Source: Enterocloster bolteae (GTDB lineage: Bacteria; Bacillota; Clostridia; Lachnospirales; Lachnospiraceae). From it: 64,000 nucleotides of DNA. The notes under the pieces were generated by a model, which was not told where the DNA came from, did not search any database, and was given only the letters and a program-made list of their open reading frames with translations. Every line of letters begins with the position of its first letter. Position 1 is the stretch's first letter. Location of the stretch: positions 1-64,000 of the forward strand of contig JAETNT010000012.1 in assembly GCA_021772025.1 (NCBI GenBank), written 5' to 3'. The translations under genes and the position numbers were made by a program. Positions 52,629 through 62,183 of this stretch are shown one piece after another.

Positions 52629-53501
52629 ATGTATAAAAACTTCAAAAAATATCGCGCCCCATATTTGTTTATTTTACCGTTTTTCATTTTATTTATTGTG
52701 TTCCAATTAGTTCCCACTATCTGGACGGTTTATATTAGCCTGACAAAGTGGAGAGGAATCGGGACACCGGAATTTGTGGGGTTTGAAAATTACTCCAAAA
52801 TGGTAATCGACGATATGTTTTGGGAATCCCTGCTTAATACGGCAATATACTGGATAAGCGGACTGGTTCTGATTCTGTTTCTGGCAGTGGTGATTGCTTC
52901 CCTGCTTAACAGCAAGTGTCTGAAAGGCAGAGCATTTTTTAAGACCGCCACTTTTTTGCCCAATATTTGTGCCGCAATTGCCATGGGACTGATTTTCAGA
53001 ATGTTGTTTGACGAAAATGTAGGACTGATCAATGAGGTATTGGCAGCCATGGGATTTGACAAGGTTCCATGGCTTGCCGGAACCAAGTATTCCAAGATCC
53101 CGGTGATTCTTTTGATTGTCTGGAGAAATGCGCCCTGGTTCACTATGATTGTACTCTCCGGCCTTTTAAATATTTCAGCGGATTATTATGAGGCAGCTAC
53201 AGTGGACGGAGCAAACGGATGGCAGAAATTCCTGTTTATCACTCTGCCGTCCATCAGCAACATTTTATTCTTCTGCTCTGTTACCTTGACCGTGGATATG
53301 TGGAAAATATTTAACGAACCTTATATTTTGCCGGGTCCGGGAACGTCCAACACATCACTGTTTCAGTATATGTATGAGTCAGGTTTTAATGTATTTAATA
53401 TGGGCTATGCGTCGGCCATCGGAGTTATTATTATGGTAATGCTGACTGTGGTTTCTGTAGCTCAGTTCCTGGTAAGAAAGAGACAGGGGGAGGTGGCATA
53501 A
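52629..53501 (+). CDS. ABC permease, MalF/UgpA type
   Basis: 290-residue permease with six membrane helices (APYLFILPFFILFIVFQLVP first) and the EAA loop DYYEAATVDGANGWQKFLFITLPS. ATG 52629 follows GGAGAAGG; the longer frame to 52599 overlaps the binding-protein gene. The stop overlaps the next start (TAATG). No ATPase gene is in the operon. Confidence 0.9.
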   Translation: MYKNFKKYRAPYLFILPFFILFIVFQLVPTIWTVYISLTKWRGIGTPEFVGFENYSKMVIDDMFWESLLNTAIYWISGLVLILFLAVVIASLLNSKCLKGRAFFKTATFLPNICAAIAMGLIFRMLFDENVGLINEVLAAMGFDKVPWLAGTKYSKIPVILLIVWRNAPWFTMIVLSGLLNISADYYEAATVDGANGWQKFLFITLPSISNILFFCSVTLTVDMWKIFNEPYILPGPGTSNTSLFQYMYESGFNVFNMGYASAIGVIIMVMLTVVSVAQFLVRKRQGEVA

Positions 53502-54340
53502 TGGATTACAGGACAAAACAACGGACTGTATCTCTGGCCGTCCATCTGCTGCTGGGGTTTATTGTACTGATATGTTTGTTTCCCATTTTATGGATGTGCC
53601 TAATTGCATTTAAGGATACGAAAGAGAGCCTTACCGGATTTCATTCTTTATGGGTGGACACTCCAACCCTGGACAATTTTAAACGGCTTTTTCAACTGAT
53701 TCCTGTGTGGCAGAATACCTTTAACAGCGTATTTACTACTGTTATTGGAACTGTAACTTCCCTGTTTTTTTGCGCCTTGGCTGGGTTTGCGTTTTCCAAA
53801 TACCGGTTTCCCGGCAGGAATTTCCTGTTTTATTTTATTATTGCCACTATGCTGGTACCGGCTGAGGTGGGAGCAGTTCCTTTATTTATTATCATGAAAA
53901 AATTGAACTTGGTCAACAGCCTTTGGTCTTTGATTATCCCAAAGATTGCCACGGCCATCGGTATTTTCTACATGAATCAGTATATTTCTGATGTGCCGGA
54001 CGAGCTGATTGAGGCGGCAAAAATAGACGGCTGCAGCGACTTTGGCATCTTTGCCAAGGTGGTGGTGCCGATTATCAAGCCGGCTCTGGCATCTTGGGGC
54101 GCTGTAACCTTGATTTCCCGCTGGAATGACTTTTTCTGGCCGCTTTTATACCTAAGAAAACAGAGTAAATATACACTGATAGTAACCATCTCCCTATTGC
54201 CTATCAGCGAAGGGCTGTCTACCCCATGGCCTGTTATCCTGGCGGGGACTACTCTGGTTACTATCCCCATTATTGTACTTTACTTGATTTTAGAGCGGTT
54301 CCAGAAAGGCGGAAGCTTTGCGGGGGCGGTGAAAGGTTAG
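53501..54340 (+). CDS. ABC permease, MalG/UgpE type
   Basis: 279-residue permease with the typical LFPILWMCLIAFKDTKES start, six helices and the EAA loop ELIEAAKIDGCSDFGIFAKVVVP. It is translationally coupled to the first permease. The energy-supplying ATPase must come from elsewhere in the genome. Confidence 0.9.
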   Translation: MDYRTKQRTVSLAVHLLLGFIVLICLFPILWMCLIAFKDTKESLTGFHSLWVDTPTLDNFKRLFQLIPVWQNTFNSVFTTVIGTVTSLFFCALAGFAFSKYRFPGRNFLFYFIIATMLVPAEVGAVPLFIIMKKLNLVNSLWSLIIPKIATAIGIFYMNQYISDVPDELIEAAKIDGCSDFGIFAKVVVPIIKPALASWGAVTLISRWNDFFWPLLYLRKQSKYTLIVTISLLPISEGLSTPWPVILAGTTLVTIPIIVLYLILERFQKGGSFAGAVKG

Positions 54341-54371
54341 TACAATGATGTACTAGTGAAAGGAACGGGTT

Positions 54372-55469
54372 ATGGAAGAGGCAGAAAATAGGAAGACACG
54401 GAATCGAATAGAAAAAATCCAGCAGGCCTTAAGAGAAACACGGGCGGATGGCTTGCTGATAGAGGACAGGAGCAACCGCCATTATTTGACACGGGCGGAT
54501 GTGTGGCAGGGAAGCTTGATTGTGACAGAAGAAAGAGCAGTCCTTCTGGTAGATTTCCGGTACTACCAGATGGCCATATCCGGGGTAAAGGGCTGCGATG
54601 TCAAGCTCTGCAAAAATGTAGATGAAGGCATTGGCCAAATCGTAAAGGACTGGAAGATCCACTGGCTGGGGTTTGAGACCGGCGGACTTTCTTACCTGCG
54701 CCACAAAAAGCTTGAGTCCATAATTGGAGAAGCCAGGCTGGATGAGGAAACCTGCGGGGATTATCTGGTAAAAGAATGCCGGAAAGTAAAAGATGAGGAA
54801 GAACTGTCTTGCCTGCGCCAGGCTCAGGAAATCTCGGACAGGGCTTACGATCATATATTGAATGTGGCGAGAGCGGGCATGAAGGAGTCGGATATCCGGA
54901 TGGCTCTGGGGACTTATATGATTCGCCAGGGCTCAGAAGGTTTTGACATCGGCTATATTGCATCCTCCGGAGAGAAAACCTCATTGCCCCACGGAGGCTT
55001 TGGAGATAAAGTAATCGAAAAAGGGGATCTGCTGATGATAGATTTCGGAGCCATTATCAACGGCTATCGCTCTGATATGACCAGAACCTTTGGTTTCGGA
55101 ACTCTTTCCTCCAAACAAAAGGAGATCTACCGGCTTGTGTTGGAAGCTCAGGAAAAAGCTCTTTCCGGCATCCGCCCGGGCATGAAAGGAAAAGAAGTTG
55201 ATAAAATTGCCAGGGATTATATTAATCATGCCGGTTATGAGGGTTGCTTTGACCATGGCCTGGGACACAGCATCGGTCTGGACGGCCATGAGAACCCCAG
55301 ATTTAATGAAGTAGAAGAAGAGATTCTTAGACCGGGGGTGGTAATGACTGTAGAACCGGGCATTTATCTGGCTCATGAATTTGGAGTCCGGATTGAGGAT
55401 ATGGGTGCAGTAACAGAAACTGGATTTGAAGATTTTACTAAGGCAACCAAAGAGCTGATTATTATTTAA
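54372..55469 (+). CDS. M24-family metallopeptidase (Xaa-Pro aminopeptidase / creatinase fold)
   Basis: 365-residue pita-bread enzyme. The N-terminal creatinase domain (1-125) and catalytic domain carry all five metal ligands: the two Asp in MIDFGAIINGYRSDMTRTF, His in GLGHSIGLDGHE, and two Glu in TVEPGIY and RIEDMGAV. Xaa-Pro peptidases and C-N hydrolases such as creatinase share these ligands, so sequence does not decide. Position at the end of the UroD-importer operon suggests it acts on the imported compound. AAAGGAAC precedes ATG 54372. Confidence 0.87.
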   Translation: MEEAENRKTRNRIEKIQQALRETRADGLLIEDRSNRHYLTRADVWQGSLIVTEERAVLLVDFRYYQMAISGVKGCDVKLCKNVDEGIGQIVKDWKIHWLGFETGGLSYLRHKKLESIIGEARLDEETCGDYLVKECRKVKDEEELSCLRQAQEISDRAYDHILNVARAGMKESDIRMALGTYMIRQGSEGFDIGYIASSGEKTSLPHGGFGDKVIEKGDLLMIDFGAIINGYRSDMTRTFGFGTLSSKQKEIYRLVLEAQEKALSGIRPGMKGKEVDKIARDYINHAGYEGCFDHGLGHSIGLDGHENPRFNEVEEEILRPGVVMTVEPGIYLAHEFGVRIEDMGAVTETGFEDFTKATKELIII

Positions 55470-55485
55470 AGAGTTTTGATTAGAG

Positions 55486-55520
55486 GCAGGGCAGCAAATA
55501 AAAATGCGGCCCTGCTTTTT
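55486..55520 (+). terminator. Terminator of the UroD-M24 operon
   Basis: GCAGGGC (55486-55492) and GCCCTGC (55509-55515), then five T. Confidence 0.85.
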
Positions 55521-55607
55521 GTTTGCAAAGTGTCCATAAAAGCGCCGTAGAGAGAGGATTTTTATAAACTATGCCGCATAAATCTTGCAAAATTTGTCAT
55601 AAAAGTA

Positions 55608-55637
55608 TTGTTTTAAAGGGGTGGTATTTGCTATAAT
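55608..55637 (+). promoter_or_regulatory. Promoter of the 3D-domain gene
   Basis: TTGTTT (55608-55613), 18 nt, TATAAT (55632-55637), 32 nt before ATG 55670. Confidence 0.65.
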
Positions 55638-55669
55638 AAAAGTAACTGGTTAAGAGGGGGAGCCAAATA

Positions 55670-56548
55670 ATGATGGGAAAAAACAAAAGTCCAAAAGAAC
55701 GAGCGGAGGAGATTCTTCGCCGGGCTGCCAAGAAACGAAATAAGAATTCTGCCGGTAATTTATATCTGACAGGTTTGGCAATATGGACAGTTGGGATTTT
55801 TTTGGGACTTTTATTGTCAATAATGTTTATTCGGCAAAGCGCCGCTTCTACCAATGGCTCAAAGCCGGCCGCTTTGGCTGAAGAAGGACAGCAGGAGCCG
55901 GGGATAGAAGAAATACAGGAGTTAAAAAAACAGCCGGGTCAGGGAGAAATTCAAAAGACAGAAAGCATGGAAGAAGAGTACATAGGAGCTTTGGAGGTAG
56001 CGGCATACTGCAGCGGCAGACGTACATATTCAGGAGATGTTCCTGAGGCAGGAAGGACAGTTGCCGCAGACCTTTCTAAATTTGAAATTGGCGATCAGCT
56101 GAGAATTGGCGATACAATTTATTGCGTAGAAGATTCGGTTCCCAACGACGCGCAAGAAGAATTAAGAGTGTATTTTTCCAGCTATGAAGAGGCAATAGCT
56201 TTCGGCAGACAGGAGCTTAATGTATATCGTATTCAAAAAGAGGAAGAAGAAAAGGAGGGACTATTAGGAGAGTTTGAAGTGACAGGGTACTGCAGCTGCA
56301 GCGAATGTTGCGGCTACAAAGAAAAGCGGCTTACAAAAATGGAAACAGTCCCCAGATCTTCCCATACCGTTGCCGTCGATCCGGATGTGATTCCATTAGG
56401 AAGTAAAATCGAGATAGACGGAGTGGTTTATTTGGCGGAGGATACGGGAAAGAAGATAAAAGGGAATGTCATAGATATTTACTTTGATACCCATGAAGAA
56501 GCGATTATCTACGGAAGAAAAACTAAAAAAGTATACCAAATTCAGTGA
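55670..56548 (+). CDS. Membrane-anchored protein with two tandem 3D-like domains
   Basis: 292 residues: a basic cytoplasmic tail, one membrane helix (31-55), a Glu/Gln-rich linker, then two related modules. The second (about 202-292) has the 3D motif with Asp237 (AVDPDVIPLG), Asp258 (AEDTG) and Asp269 (IDIYFD), plus CSCSECC, as in YabE/Rpf-type wall lytic proteins. The first (about 108-190) aligns with it (VAAYCSG, VAADLSKFEIG, YCVEDSV, YFSSYEEAI) but lacks most Asp and Cys residues. GAGGGGGA precedes the ATG. Likely a wall-facing lytic or wall-binding protein, perhaps sporulation related. Confidence 0.8.
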   Translation: MMGKNKSPKERAEEILRRAAKKRNKNSAGNLYLTGLAIWTVGIFLGLLLSIMFIRQSAASTNGSKPAALAEEGQQEPGIEEIQELKKQPGQGEIQKTESMEEEYIGALEVAAYCSGRRTYSGDVPEAGRTVAADLSKFEIGDQLRIGDTIYCVEDSVPNDAQEELRVYFSSYEEAIAFGRQELNVYRIQKEEEEKEGLLGEFEVTGYCSCSECCGYKEKRLTKMETVPRSSHTVAVDPDVIPLGSKIEIDGVVYLAEDTGKKIKGNVIDIYFDTHEEAIIYGRKTKKVYQIQ

Positions 56549-56570
56549 GAAATGTAAAATTTGAAAACGG

Positions 56571-56632
56571 GGCTGCTGTAGGATGAGATAGGACGGAGTC
56601 AAAAAGACCAGAGGTTTTATCCTGCAGCAGCC
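56571..56632. other. Long hairpin after the 3D-domain gene
   Basis: GGCTGCTGTAGGAT (56571-56584) pairs with ATCCTGCAGCAGCC (56619-56632), 14 bp with one G-T pair and a 34-nt loop. There is no clear T-tract, so it may be a weak terminator between the convergent genes. Confidence 0.55.
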
Positions 56633-56690
56633 TCTTATGCTGCAAAGCATTCAGCAGAATGTGTGGTGACGGATTTTGCCGAATGTTCCC

Positions 56691-57725
56691 TTAAGGAATT
56701 GCTTTTTCAGAAAATTCCGTAGTTACTAAATCCCCATAAGGAACCCGCTTGGGAAGCTCTCCCGCTTCTTCAAGAATATTCTGCAACAGATCGAAGCTGG
56801 ATTCCTCAAAGATGGTGTTGCTTTTCCACGTATCCTGGTCCTTATAACGGCCAACGATGGTAGCTAGGCTGTTTAAATCTGTATCCGGAAACTGGGGCTT
56901 TATGACTTTTGCGATCTCTTCGGCAGAATGAGAGTTTACATAATCAAGCCCTCGCTGTGTGGCGTTGGTAAAGGCCTGAATGACTTCCGGATTCTTTTCA
57001 ATATAACTTTTTTTTGCGCTGTAGGCCGTATAGGGAACATAGCCGGATTCTGTACCCAAGGAGGCCACTACATAGCCGTTTCCTTCTTTTTCCAGAGCCG
57101 TGGCAAAGGGTTCAAATTCTACGGTATAATTGGCCCCGCTGGAAGGAAATGCGGCGGCGGTAAGGCCGAAACTGATGCTTTGATCGATGGAAAGGTCGGT
57201 GCCAGGATCCAAGTTATGCTTTTTTAAAATAAATTCAAAGACCATTTGAGGCATTCCGCCTGCTCTTCCGCCAAGAACCGAAGCCCCGGAAAGCTTCTCC
57301 CAGGAAAAGTCCGGATCCGGTTCTCTGGCAACCAGAAAGTTTCCGGCTCTCTGGGTCAGCTGGGCAAAATTGACTGCATAGTCTTCAGCGCCGTTGGCGT
57401 AGGTGTAAATGCTGGCTTCGGATCCCATAAAACCGATATCTGCGTCTCCGGATACTAAAGCGGTCATAACCTTATCTGCCCCGGCTCCGTTTACCAGAGT
57501 CAAATCAATCCCCTCTTCATGAAAATATCCCAGTTCAATGGCAGCGTACTGAGGAGCATAAAATATGGAATGAGCTACTTCGCTTAAGGTAACAGGAACC
57601 GTTTCCCTTTTGCCGTCGGAATCGGCGCTGCCGCCAAGAGAGCAGGCGGTGAGAGAAAACAGGAAAACAGCAGCGGCAAGAGTTAAAGAGAGCAGCCTGG
57701 CTCTTAAAAAGTCAGAATGTTTCAT
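56691..57725 (-). CDS. NMT1/SsuA-like substrate-binding lipoprotein, no transporter partner nearby
   Basis: 344 residues with lipobox SLTAC (Cys near 28) and the nitrate/sulfonate/thiamine-precursor-binding fold: PVTLSEVAHSIFYAPQYAAIELGYFHEEGIDLTLVNG, GDADIGFMGSEASI and a C-terminal helix pair. GGAGGT precedes ATG 57725. Such proteins normally sit with a permease and ATPase, but the flanks are a 3D-domain protein and aconitase, so this is an orphan unless its partners lie elsewhere. Ligand unknown. Confidence 0.85.
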   Translation of the reverse strand: MKHSDFLRARLLSLTLAAAVFLFSLTACSLGGSADSDGKRETVPVTLSEVAHSIFYAPQYAAIELGYFHEEGIDLTLVNGAGADKVMTALVSGDADIGFMGSEASIYTYANGAEDYAVNFAQLTQRAGNFLVAREPDPDFSWEKLSGASVLGGRAGGMPQMVFEFILKKHNLDPGTDLSIDQSISFGLTAAAFPSSGANYTVEFEPFATALEKEGNGYVVASLGTESGYVPYTAYSAKKSYIEKNPEVIQAFTNATQRGLDYVNSHSAEEIAKVIKPQFPDTDLNSLATIVGRYKDQDTWKSNTIFEESSFDLLQNILEEAGELPKRVPYGDLVTTEFSEKAIP

Positions 57726-57826
57726 AAAACCTCCAAGTGGTAAATTTTCTAATCCTATCTTATGTGGGAAGCCGCAGCCAGGTGTCAGTCGGAAGAAATA
57801 AAGAAGGGATTCCTTTTTGGATGCTC

Positions 57827-57855
57827 TTGTAAATTTATTGCATTAATGTTATGAT
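57827..57855 (+). promoter_or_regulatory. Candidate aconitase promoter overlapping the dispersed palindrome
   Basis: TTGTAA (57827-57832), 17 nt, TATGAT (57850-57855). The -10 box overlaps the first five bases of the palindrome at 57851, so that element would form the start of the mRNA leader. Confidence 0.5.
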
Positions 57856-57890
57856 GTTGGGGTCAAAAGGTATTTTGAACCTGGTATCAT
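57851..57890. repeat. Dispersed 40-bp imperfect palindrome, copy 2
   Basis: Begins ATGATGTTGG and ends GGTATCAT, with core GGTCAAAA/TTTTGAACC and pairing ATGAT/ATCAT ends. It is 33/40 identical to 10891-10930, and both copies lie in 5' regions of genes. Confidence 0.75.
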
Positions 57891-57939
57891 CCTAATAAAT
57901 AAAGCAGTTGTTTTGCAATTAAGACGAGGAGGATTTGAT

Positions 57940-60234
57940 ATGATATCACTATATGATGGCGGCGTATATCTGGTAAACGGCTCTACCTTAATTCCGGAGG
58001 CGGAAGCGGCAAAGGTAGAGACTATGACCGGAAAGACTGCAGATAAGGAGACGGCAAAAAAGGGTACGATAGCCTATTCAATTTTAGAAGCCCACAATAC
58101 CGGAGCAGACATGGAACACTTAAAGCTGCGGTTTGATGCGATGGCATCCCACGACATTACCTTTGTAGGGATTGTTCAGACTGCCAAGGCTTCCGGTATG
58201 GAAAAGTTCCCCATTCCCTATGTCTTGACGAACTGTCACAATACTCTGTGCGCCGTAGGCGGTACTATCAATGAAGACGACCATATGTTCGGACTTTCCG
58301 CGGCAAAAAAATACGGCGGTATTTATGTCCCCCCCCATATTGCAGTTATCCACCAGTATATGCGCGAGATGATGGCGGGCTGCGGAAAGATGATTTTAGG
58401 CTCTGACAGCCATACCCGCTACGGCGCTTTGGGTACCATGGCTATAGGAGAGGGCGGCGGCGAGTTGGTAAAGCAGCTTCTCCTTGATACCTATGATGTG
58501 TCATACCCCGATGTGATAGCTATATACTTAGACGGAAAGCCCAATCCGGGCGTAGGCCCTCAGGATATCGCTTTGGCAATTATCGGAGCGGTATTTAAAA
58601 GCGGCTATGTAAAGAATAAAGTAATGGAGTTTGTAGGTCCCGGAATCGCATCTATGGACACGGATTTTAGAAACGGCGTGGATGTTATGACTACGGAGAC
58701 TACCTGCCTCACCTCCATCTGGAAAACTGATGAGGATACCAGGGCATACTTGGCCATGCACGGCAGAGAGGGCGATTATAAAGAATTAAATCCGGCGCAT
58801 GTGGCTTACTATGAGGGCTGCGTTTACGTGGATTTATCTACCATAAAGCCTATGATCGCCCTGCCATTCCATCCAAGCAACACCTACGAGATTGATCAAC
58901 TTAATACCAACCTTTCCGATATTTTGAGAGAGGTAGAAAAAGAAGCAGAGAAGATAGGGGGAGGCAGGGCCGGTTTTACCTTAACTGATAAGATTAAAGA
59001 CGGAAAACTCATGGTACAGCAGGGAATTATTGCCGGCTGTGCAGGCGGCAACTACACCAATGTTATCGAGGCCGCCAATGCTTTAAGAGGCAAAAACTGC
59101 GGCTGTGACGAGTTTTCTTTAGCTGTTTACCCGTCCTCCCAGCCGGTATTTGCAGATCTGGTGAAGAAGGGAGCAGTATCGGATTTGATGGCAGCGGGAG
59201 CAATTATCCGAACCGCTTTTTGCGGCCCCTGCTTTGGAGCAGGCGATACCCCCTGCAACAATGGTTTAAGCATCCGCCACACTACCAGAAATTTCCCCAA
59301 TCGGGAAGGTTCCAAACCCGGAAATGGTCAGATGGCGGCAGTGGCTTTAATGGATGCCCGCTCCATTGCGGCAACGGCTGCTAACGGAGGCTTCCTGACT
59401 TCTGCAGAAGGAATGGAATGTTTCGGGAAGGTTCCGGCCTATGAATTCGACCGGACTTCCTATGATCACAGAGTATACTTTGGATTTGAAAAAGGGGATG
59501 ATAAGGCGGAACTGATTTATGGCCCCAATATTAAGGACTGGCCGGAAATGAGCCCGTTGGCTGACAATATTGTACTGAAGGTCTGCTCTAAGATTATGGA
59601 TGCAGTGACCACCACTGATGAGCTGATTCCTTCCGGAGAGACTTCTTCCTATCGTTCCAATCCTCTGGGACTGGCAGAGTTTACTTTGTCCAGAAGGGAC
59701 CCGGAGTATGTAAGCCGCACCAAAGAGGTAGACAGGCTGGAAAAGGCCAGAGCCGCCGGAACCGATCCGCTGTCTCTTGACGCAGAACTGAAAGACGTAT
59801 TTGATCAGATCCGCACTATTCCTGGCAATGAGACGGTAAATGCCATGGAGACGGAGATTGGAAGCATGGTTTACGCAGTAAAGCCCGGAGACGGTTCTGC
59901 CAGAGAGCAGGCGGCAAGCTGTCAGAGAGTTATAGGCGGCCTTGCCAACATCTGCAAAGAGTTTGCCACCAAACGTTACCGCTCCAATGTGATGAACTGG
60001 GGAATGCTGCCCTTCCAGATGGAAGCAGAACCGGAATTTCAGGTAGGAGATTACATTTATATTCCGGGCATCCGCAAGGCTTTAGACGGAGATCTGAGTG
60101 ATATCAGGGCTTATATATTGGGAGACAAGATTAAGGAAATTACCCTTTTCATTGCCGACATGACCCCGGAAGAGCGGGAAATTGTTAAGGCCGGCTGCCT
60201 CATTAATTACAACCGAAGCCGGACAAAAGCATGA
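57940..60234 (+). CDS. acnA: Aconitate hydratase
   Basis: Citrate-isocitrate isomerase with a [4Fe-4S] cluster, 764 residues. Cluster cysteines lie in GCAGGNYTN and CGPCFGAGD; the substrate region [26 protein letters not shown] and the swivel domain ([21 protein letters not shown] onward) are present. It is of the monomeric anaerobe type often labelled hydratase in Clostridia. ATG 57940 has GAGGAGG at good distance; the frame to 57913 is non-conserved. The other TCA enzymes are not nearby, so it probably supplies 2-oxoglutarate for glutamate. Confidence 0.9.
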   Translation: MISLYDGGVYLVNGSTLIPEAEAAKVETMTGKTADKETAKKGTIAYSILEAHNTGADMEHLKLRFDAMASHDITFVGIVQTAKASGMEKFPIPYVLTNCHNTLCAVGGTINEDDHMFGLSAAKKYGGIYVPPHIAVIHQYMREMMAGCGKMILGSDSHTRYGALGTMAIGEGGGELVKQLLLDTYDVSYPDVIAIYLDGKPNPGVGPQDIALAIIGAVFKSGYVKNKVMEFVGPGIASMDTDFRNGVDVMTTETTCLTSIWKTDEDTRAYLAMHGREGDYKELNPAHVAYYEGCVYVDLSTIKPMIALPFHPSNTYEIDQLNTNLSDILREVEKEAEKIGGGRAGFTLTDKIKDGKLMVQQGIIAGCAGGNYTNVIEAANALRGKNCGCDEFSLAVYPSSQPVFADLVKKGAVSDLMAAGAIIRTAFCGPCFGAGDTPCNNGLSIRHTTRNFPNREGSKPGNGQMAAVALMDARSIAATAANGGFLTSAEGMECFGKVPAYEFDRTSYDHRVYFGFEKGDDKAELIYGPNIKDWPEMSPLADNIVLKVCSKIMDAVTTTDELIPSGETSSYRSNPLGLAEFTLSRRDPEYVSRTKEVDRLEKARAAGTDPLSLDAELKDVFDQIRTIPGNETVNAMETEIGSMVYAVKPGDGSAREQAASCQRVIGGLANICKEFATKRYRSNVMNWGMLPFQMEAEPEFQVGDYIYIPGIRKALDGDLSDIRAYILGDKIKEITLFIADMTPEEREIVKAGCLINYNRSRTKA

Positions 60235-60256
60235 CAAAAAAGCGGCGGAACAGACA

Positions 60257-61069
60257 ATGGATTATAAAATGATTGTATTGGATTTAGACGGCACCTTAAC
60301 AAACCGGGAGAAAAAAATTTCTCCCAGAACCAGGGATGCCCTTATGGAGGCTCAAAAACGCGGAAAAATTGTGGTTTTGGCCTCCGGCCGTCCAACTCAG
60401 GGAGTGGTGCCTCTGGCCAAAGAGTTGGAGCTGGGAAAATATGGAAGTTATATTCTTTCCTTTAACGGCGGCCTTATTATCAACTGCAGTACAGGCCAGG
60501 CGGTGGTCTCTGCCCTTCTGCCTCTAAGCATCAACCGCCGGGTGGTAGAATTGGCGGAGGAACATAGGGTTAATATTCTGACATATGAAGGCGACAGTAT
60601 TATTACATTAAAAAAGGACGACCAGTATGTAGAGCTGGAAGCTGGAGTTAATCATATGAATGTCCGAGAGATCAAAAATATGGGAGAATATGTAGAACAT
60701 TTACAGGTTCCTAAATTCCTTATGGTAGACGACGAAGGATATTTGTCTACTGTAGAGCCTAAAGTGAAGGCGGCCTTGGGAAGAGATTTCAGCGTATACC
60801 GGTCAGAGCCGTTTTTTCTGGAGATTCTTCCTAAAGGAATTGATAAAGCCCAGCGTCTGGAGATGCTGCTGGGAATCCTGGGCATTTCAAGGGAGGAAAT
60901 AATAGCCTGTGGGGACGGCTACAACGATCTGACTATGATTAAATATGCCGGTCTGGGAGTCGCCATGGAAAATGCCGTATTTTCAGTACGAAAAGCAGCA
61001 GATTATATAACCGCATCCAATAATGAAGACGGGGTGGCTTTGGTAGTAGAAAAATTCCTGCTCTCTTGA
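60257..61069 (+). CDS. Cof-type HAD-IIB phosphatase
   Basis: 270-residue cytoplasmic HAD hydrolase. Motif I is DLDGTLTN (nucleophile Asp near residue 9), motif II is ASGRPT, motif III is Lys in FFLEILPKGIDKA and motif IV is GDGYNDLTMI. The C2-type cap lies at about 85-185. Substrates of this group are sugar phosphates, flavin or pyridoxal phosphates. It starts 22 nt after the aconitase stop; the in-frame extension upstream overlaps aconitase and is not conserved. Confidence 0.92.
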   Translation: MDYKMIVLDLDGTLTNREKKISPRTRDALMEAQKRGKIVVLASGRPTQGVVPLAKELELGKYGSYILSFNGGLIINCSTGQAVVSALLPLSINRRVVELAEEHRVNILTYEGDSIITLKKDDQYVELEAGVNHMNVREIKNMGEYVEHLQVPKFLMVDDEGYLSTVEPKVKAALGRDFSVYRSEPFFLEILPKGIDKAQRLEMLLGILGISREEIIACGDGYNDLTMIKYAGLGVAMENAVFSVRKAADYITASNNEDGVALVVEKFLLS

Positions 61070-61079
61070 GTTAAAACTG

Positions 61080-61108
61080 TAGACTTTCAAACTTTAGTAT
61101 GCTAAAAT
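61080..61108 (+). promoter_or_regulatory. Promoter of the YerC gene
   Basis: TAGACT (61080-61085), 17 nt, TAAAAT (61103-61108). Confidence 0.5.
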
Positions 61109-61148
61109 AGCAATATACGAAAATGAATGTCAAAAGGGGCGTCAATGC

Positions 61149-61451
61149 ATGAATAAAAAACTTAGAACAGAAGCAGTCAGCCACTTATTTCAGGCTATTT
61201 TAACATTAAAGTCACCGGAAGAATGTTACATTTTTTTCGAGGACGTGTGCACCATCAACGAGCTGCTGTCCCTGTCTCAGCGTTATGAGGTGGCTAAGAT
61301 GCTGCGGGAAGGCAAGACCTATTTGGAAATAGCCGAAAAGACAGGAGCTTCTACAGCCACTATCAGCCGTGTGAACCGCTCTCTGAATTATGGAAATGAT
61401 GGATACGATATGGTATTTGCAAGATTAGAAGAGAAAGACCCGACCGAATAA
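61149..61451 (+). CDS. yerC: YerC/TrpR-family DNA-binding protein
   Basis: 100-residue protein of the YerC/YecD group, a TrpR-fold helix-turn-helix family. The recognition region is REGKTYLEIAEKTGASTATISRVNRSLNYG (about 52-81), matching the Trp repressor superfamily. It binds DNA by fold; the ligand and targets are unknown. AGGGG precedes ATG 61149. It is usually found near pcrA in Clostridia, as here. A terminator overlaps its last codons. Confidence 0.9.
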   Translation: MNKKLRTEAVSHLFQAILTLKSPEECYIFFEDVCTINELLSLSQRYEVAKMLREGKTYLEIAEKTGASTATISRVNRSLNYGNDGYDMVFARLEEKDPTE

Positions 61452-61464
61452 GGCGGGTCTTTTT
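61434..61464 (+). terminator. Terminator overlapping the yerC end
   Basis: AAAGACCCG (61434-61442) and CGGGTCTTT (61454-61462) followed by two more T. The stem includes the last codons. Confidence 0.85.
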
Positions 61465-61481
61465 CAAAATGCTTTTTAAAA

Positions 61482-62099
61482 TTACTTCTTCTTTTTGGAA
61501 GGATCTATATGCTCTTCCCTTAATTGATCGGTCAGAGTCTCAATCATTTGATTCTTTAAATACACATCAAAAGATAGCTCACAGATAAATGCGAATAGCT
61601 GAAGGTATTCCTGATCCTCCAAAGGGGCGTCCTGAAAGGTTTGGGCAGCCAGACAAAACTTTTCCTTTACATCAGCCTTCAAACTTTCCATCTGTCCGCG
61701 CTCTAAGGCAAAAACCTCATTATAGATTTTTTCCAGAGAAAGGCCGGTCTGCCCGTCAAAATGTTCCCCGGTAATCGGGCGGAACAGCTCTTCAATATCG
61801 TTGAAGGAGAGAAGATTCTTAAAGTAGTAGATGAAAATCAGCATCAACATATGCTCTTTGGAATATTTCTTCTTCACTGGAGGGGGAAGAAGATTATTTT
61901 TTGCATAATTGTTGATCATGGTCTTGGTTAAAACCTTGTCATCGGAATAGCGCTTGGTATGCCCCAGATGTTCATCCATAAAGGTAGTCACCTGATCCAT
62001 ATATAAAGGAATGTCGGGAATGGTATCCGATTTAATATAGGACATGGAATCCAGCCGGGCGAACAGCTTTTTTAAACGTTCTTCATTTGTTTTGCTCAT
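61482..62099 (-). CDS. DUF1836 protein
   Basis: 205-residue conserved hypothetical protein. DUF1836 members have an N-terminal helical region resembling a MerR-type winged helix: TKTMINNYAKNNLLPPPVKKKYSKEHMLMLIFIYYFK, so DNA binding is plausible. The C-terminal half is helical and charged, ending in a Lys tail. The start at 62099 has AGAGGTG upstream; the frame runs to 62336 but only through non-conserved hairpin sequence. It is divergent from pcrA. Confidence 0.85.
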   Translation of the reverse strand: MSKTNEERLKKLFARLDSMSYIKSDTIPDIPLYMDQVTTFMDEHLGHTKRYSDDKVLTKTMINNYAKNNLLPPPVKKKYSKEHMLMLIFIYYFKNLLSFNDIEELFRPITGEHFDGQTGLSLEKIYNEVFALERGQMESLKADVKEKFCLAAQTFQDAPLEDQEYLQLFAFICELSFDVYLKNQMIETLTDQLREEHIDPSKKKK

Positions 62100-62118
62100 G
62101 ATGTCACCTCTTTGCCTT

Positions 62119-62147
62119 ATTATATAGTATTCAAAACTAGATAGCAA
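62119..62147 (-). promoter_or_regulatory. Promoter of the DUF1836 gene
   Basis: On the minus strand TTGCTA (62142-62147), 17 nt, TATAAT (62119-62124). Confidence 0.65.
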
Positions 62148-62183
62148 GAGGAAAAAGAGTAAAAATACTGGCTCAAGTGCAGA

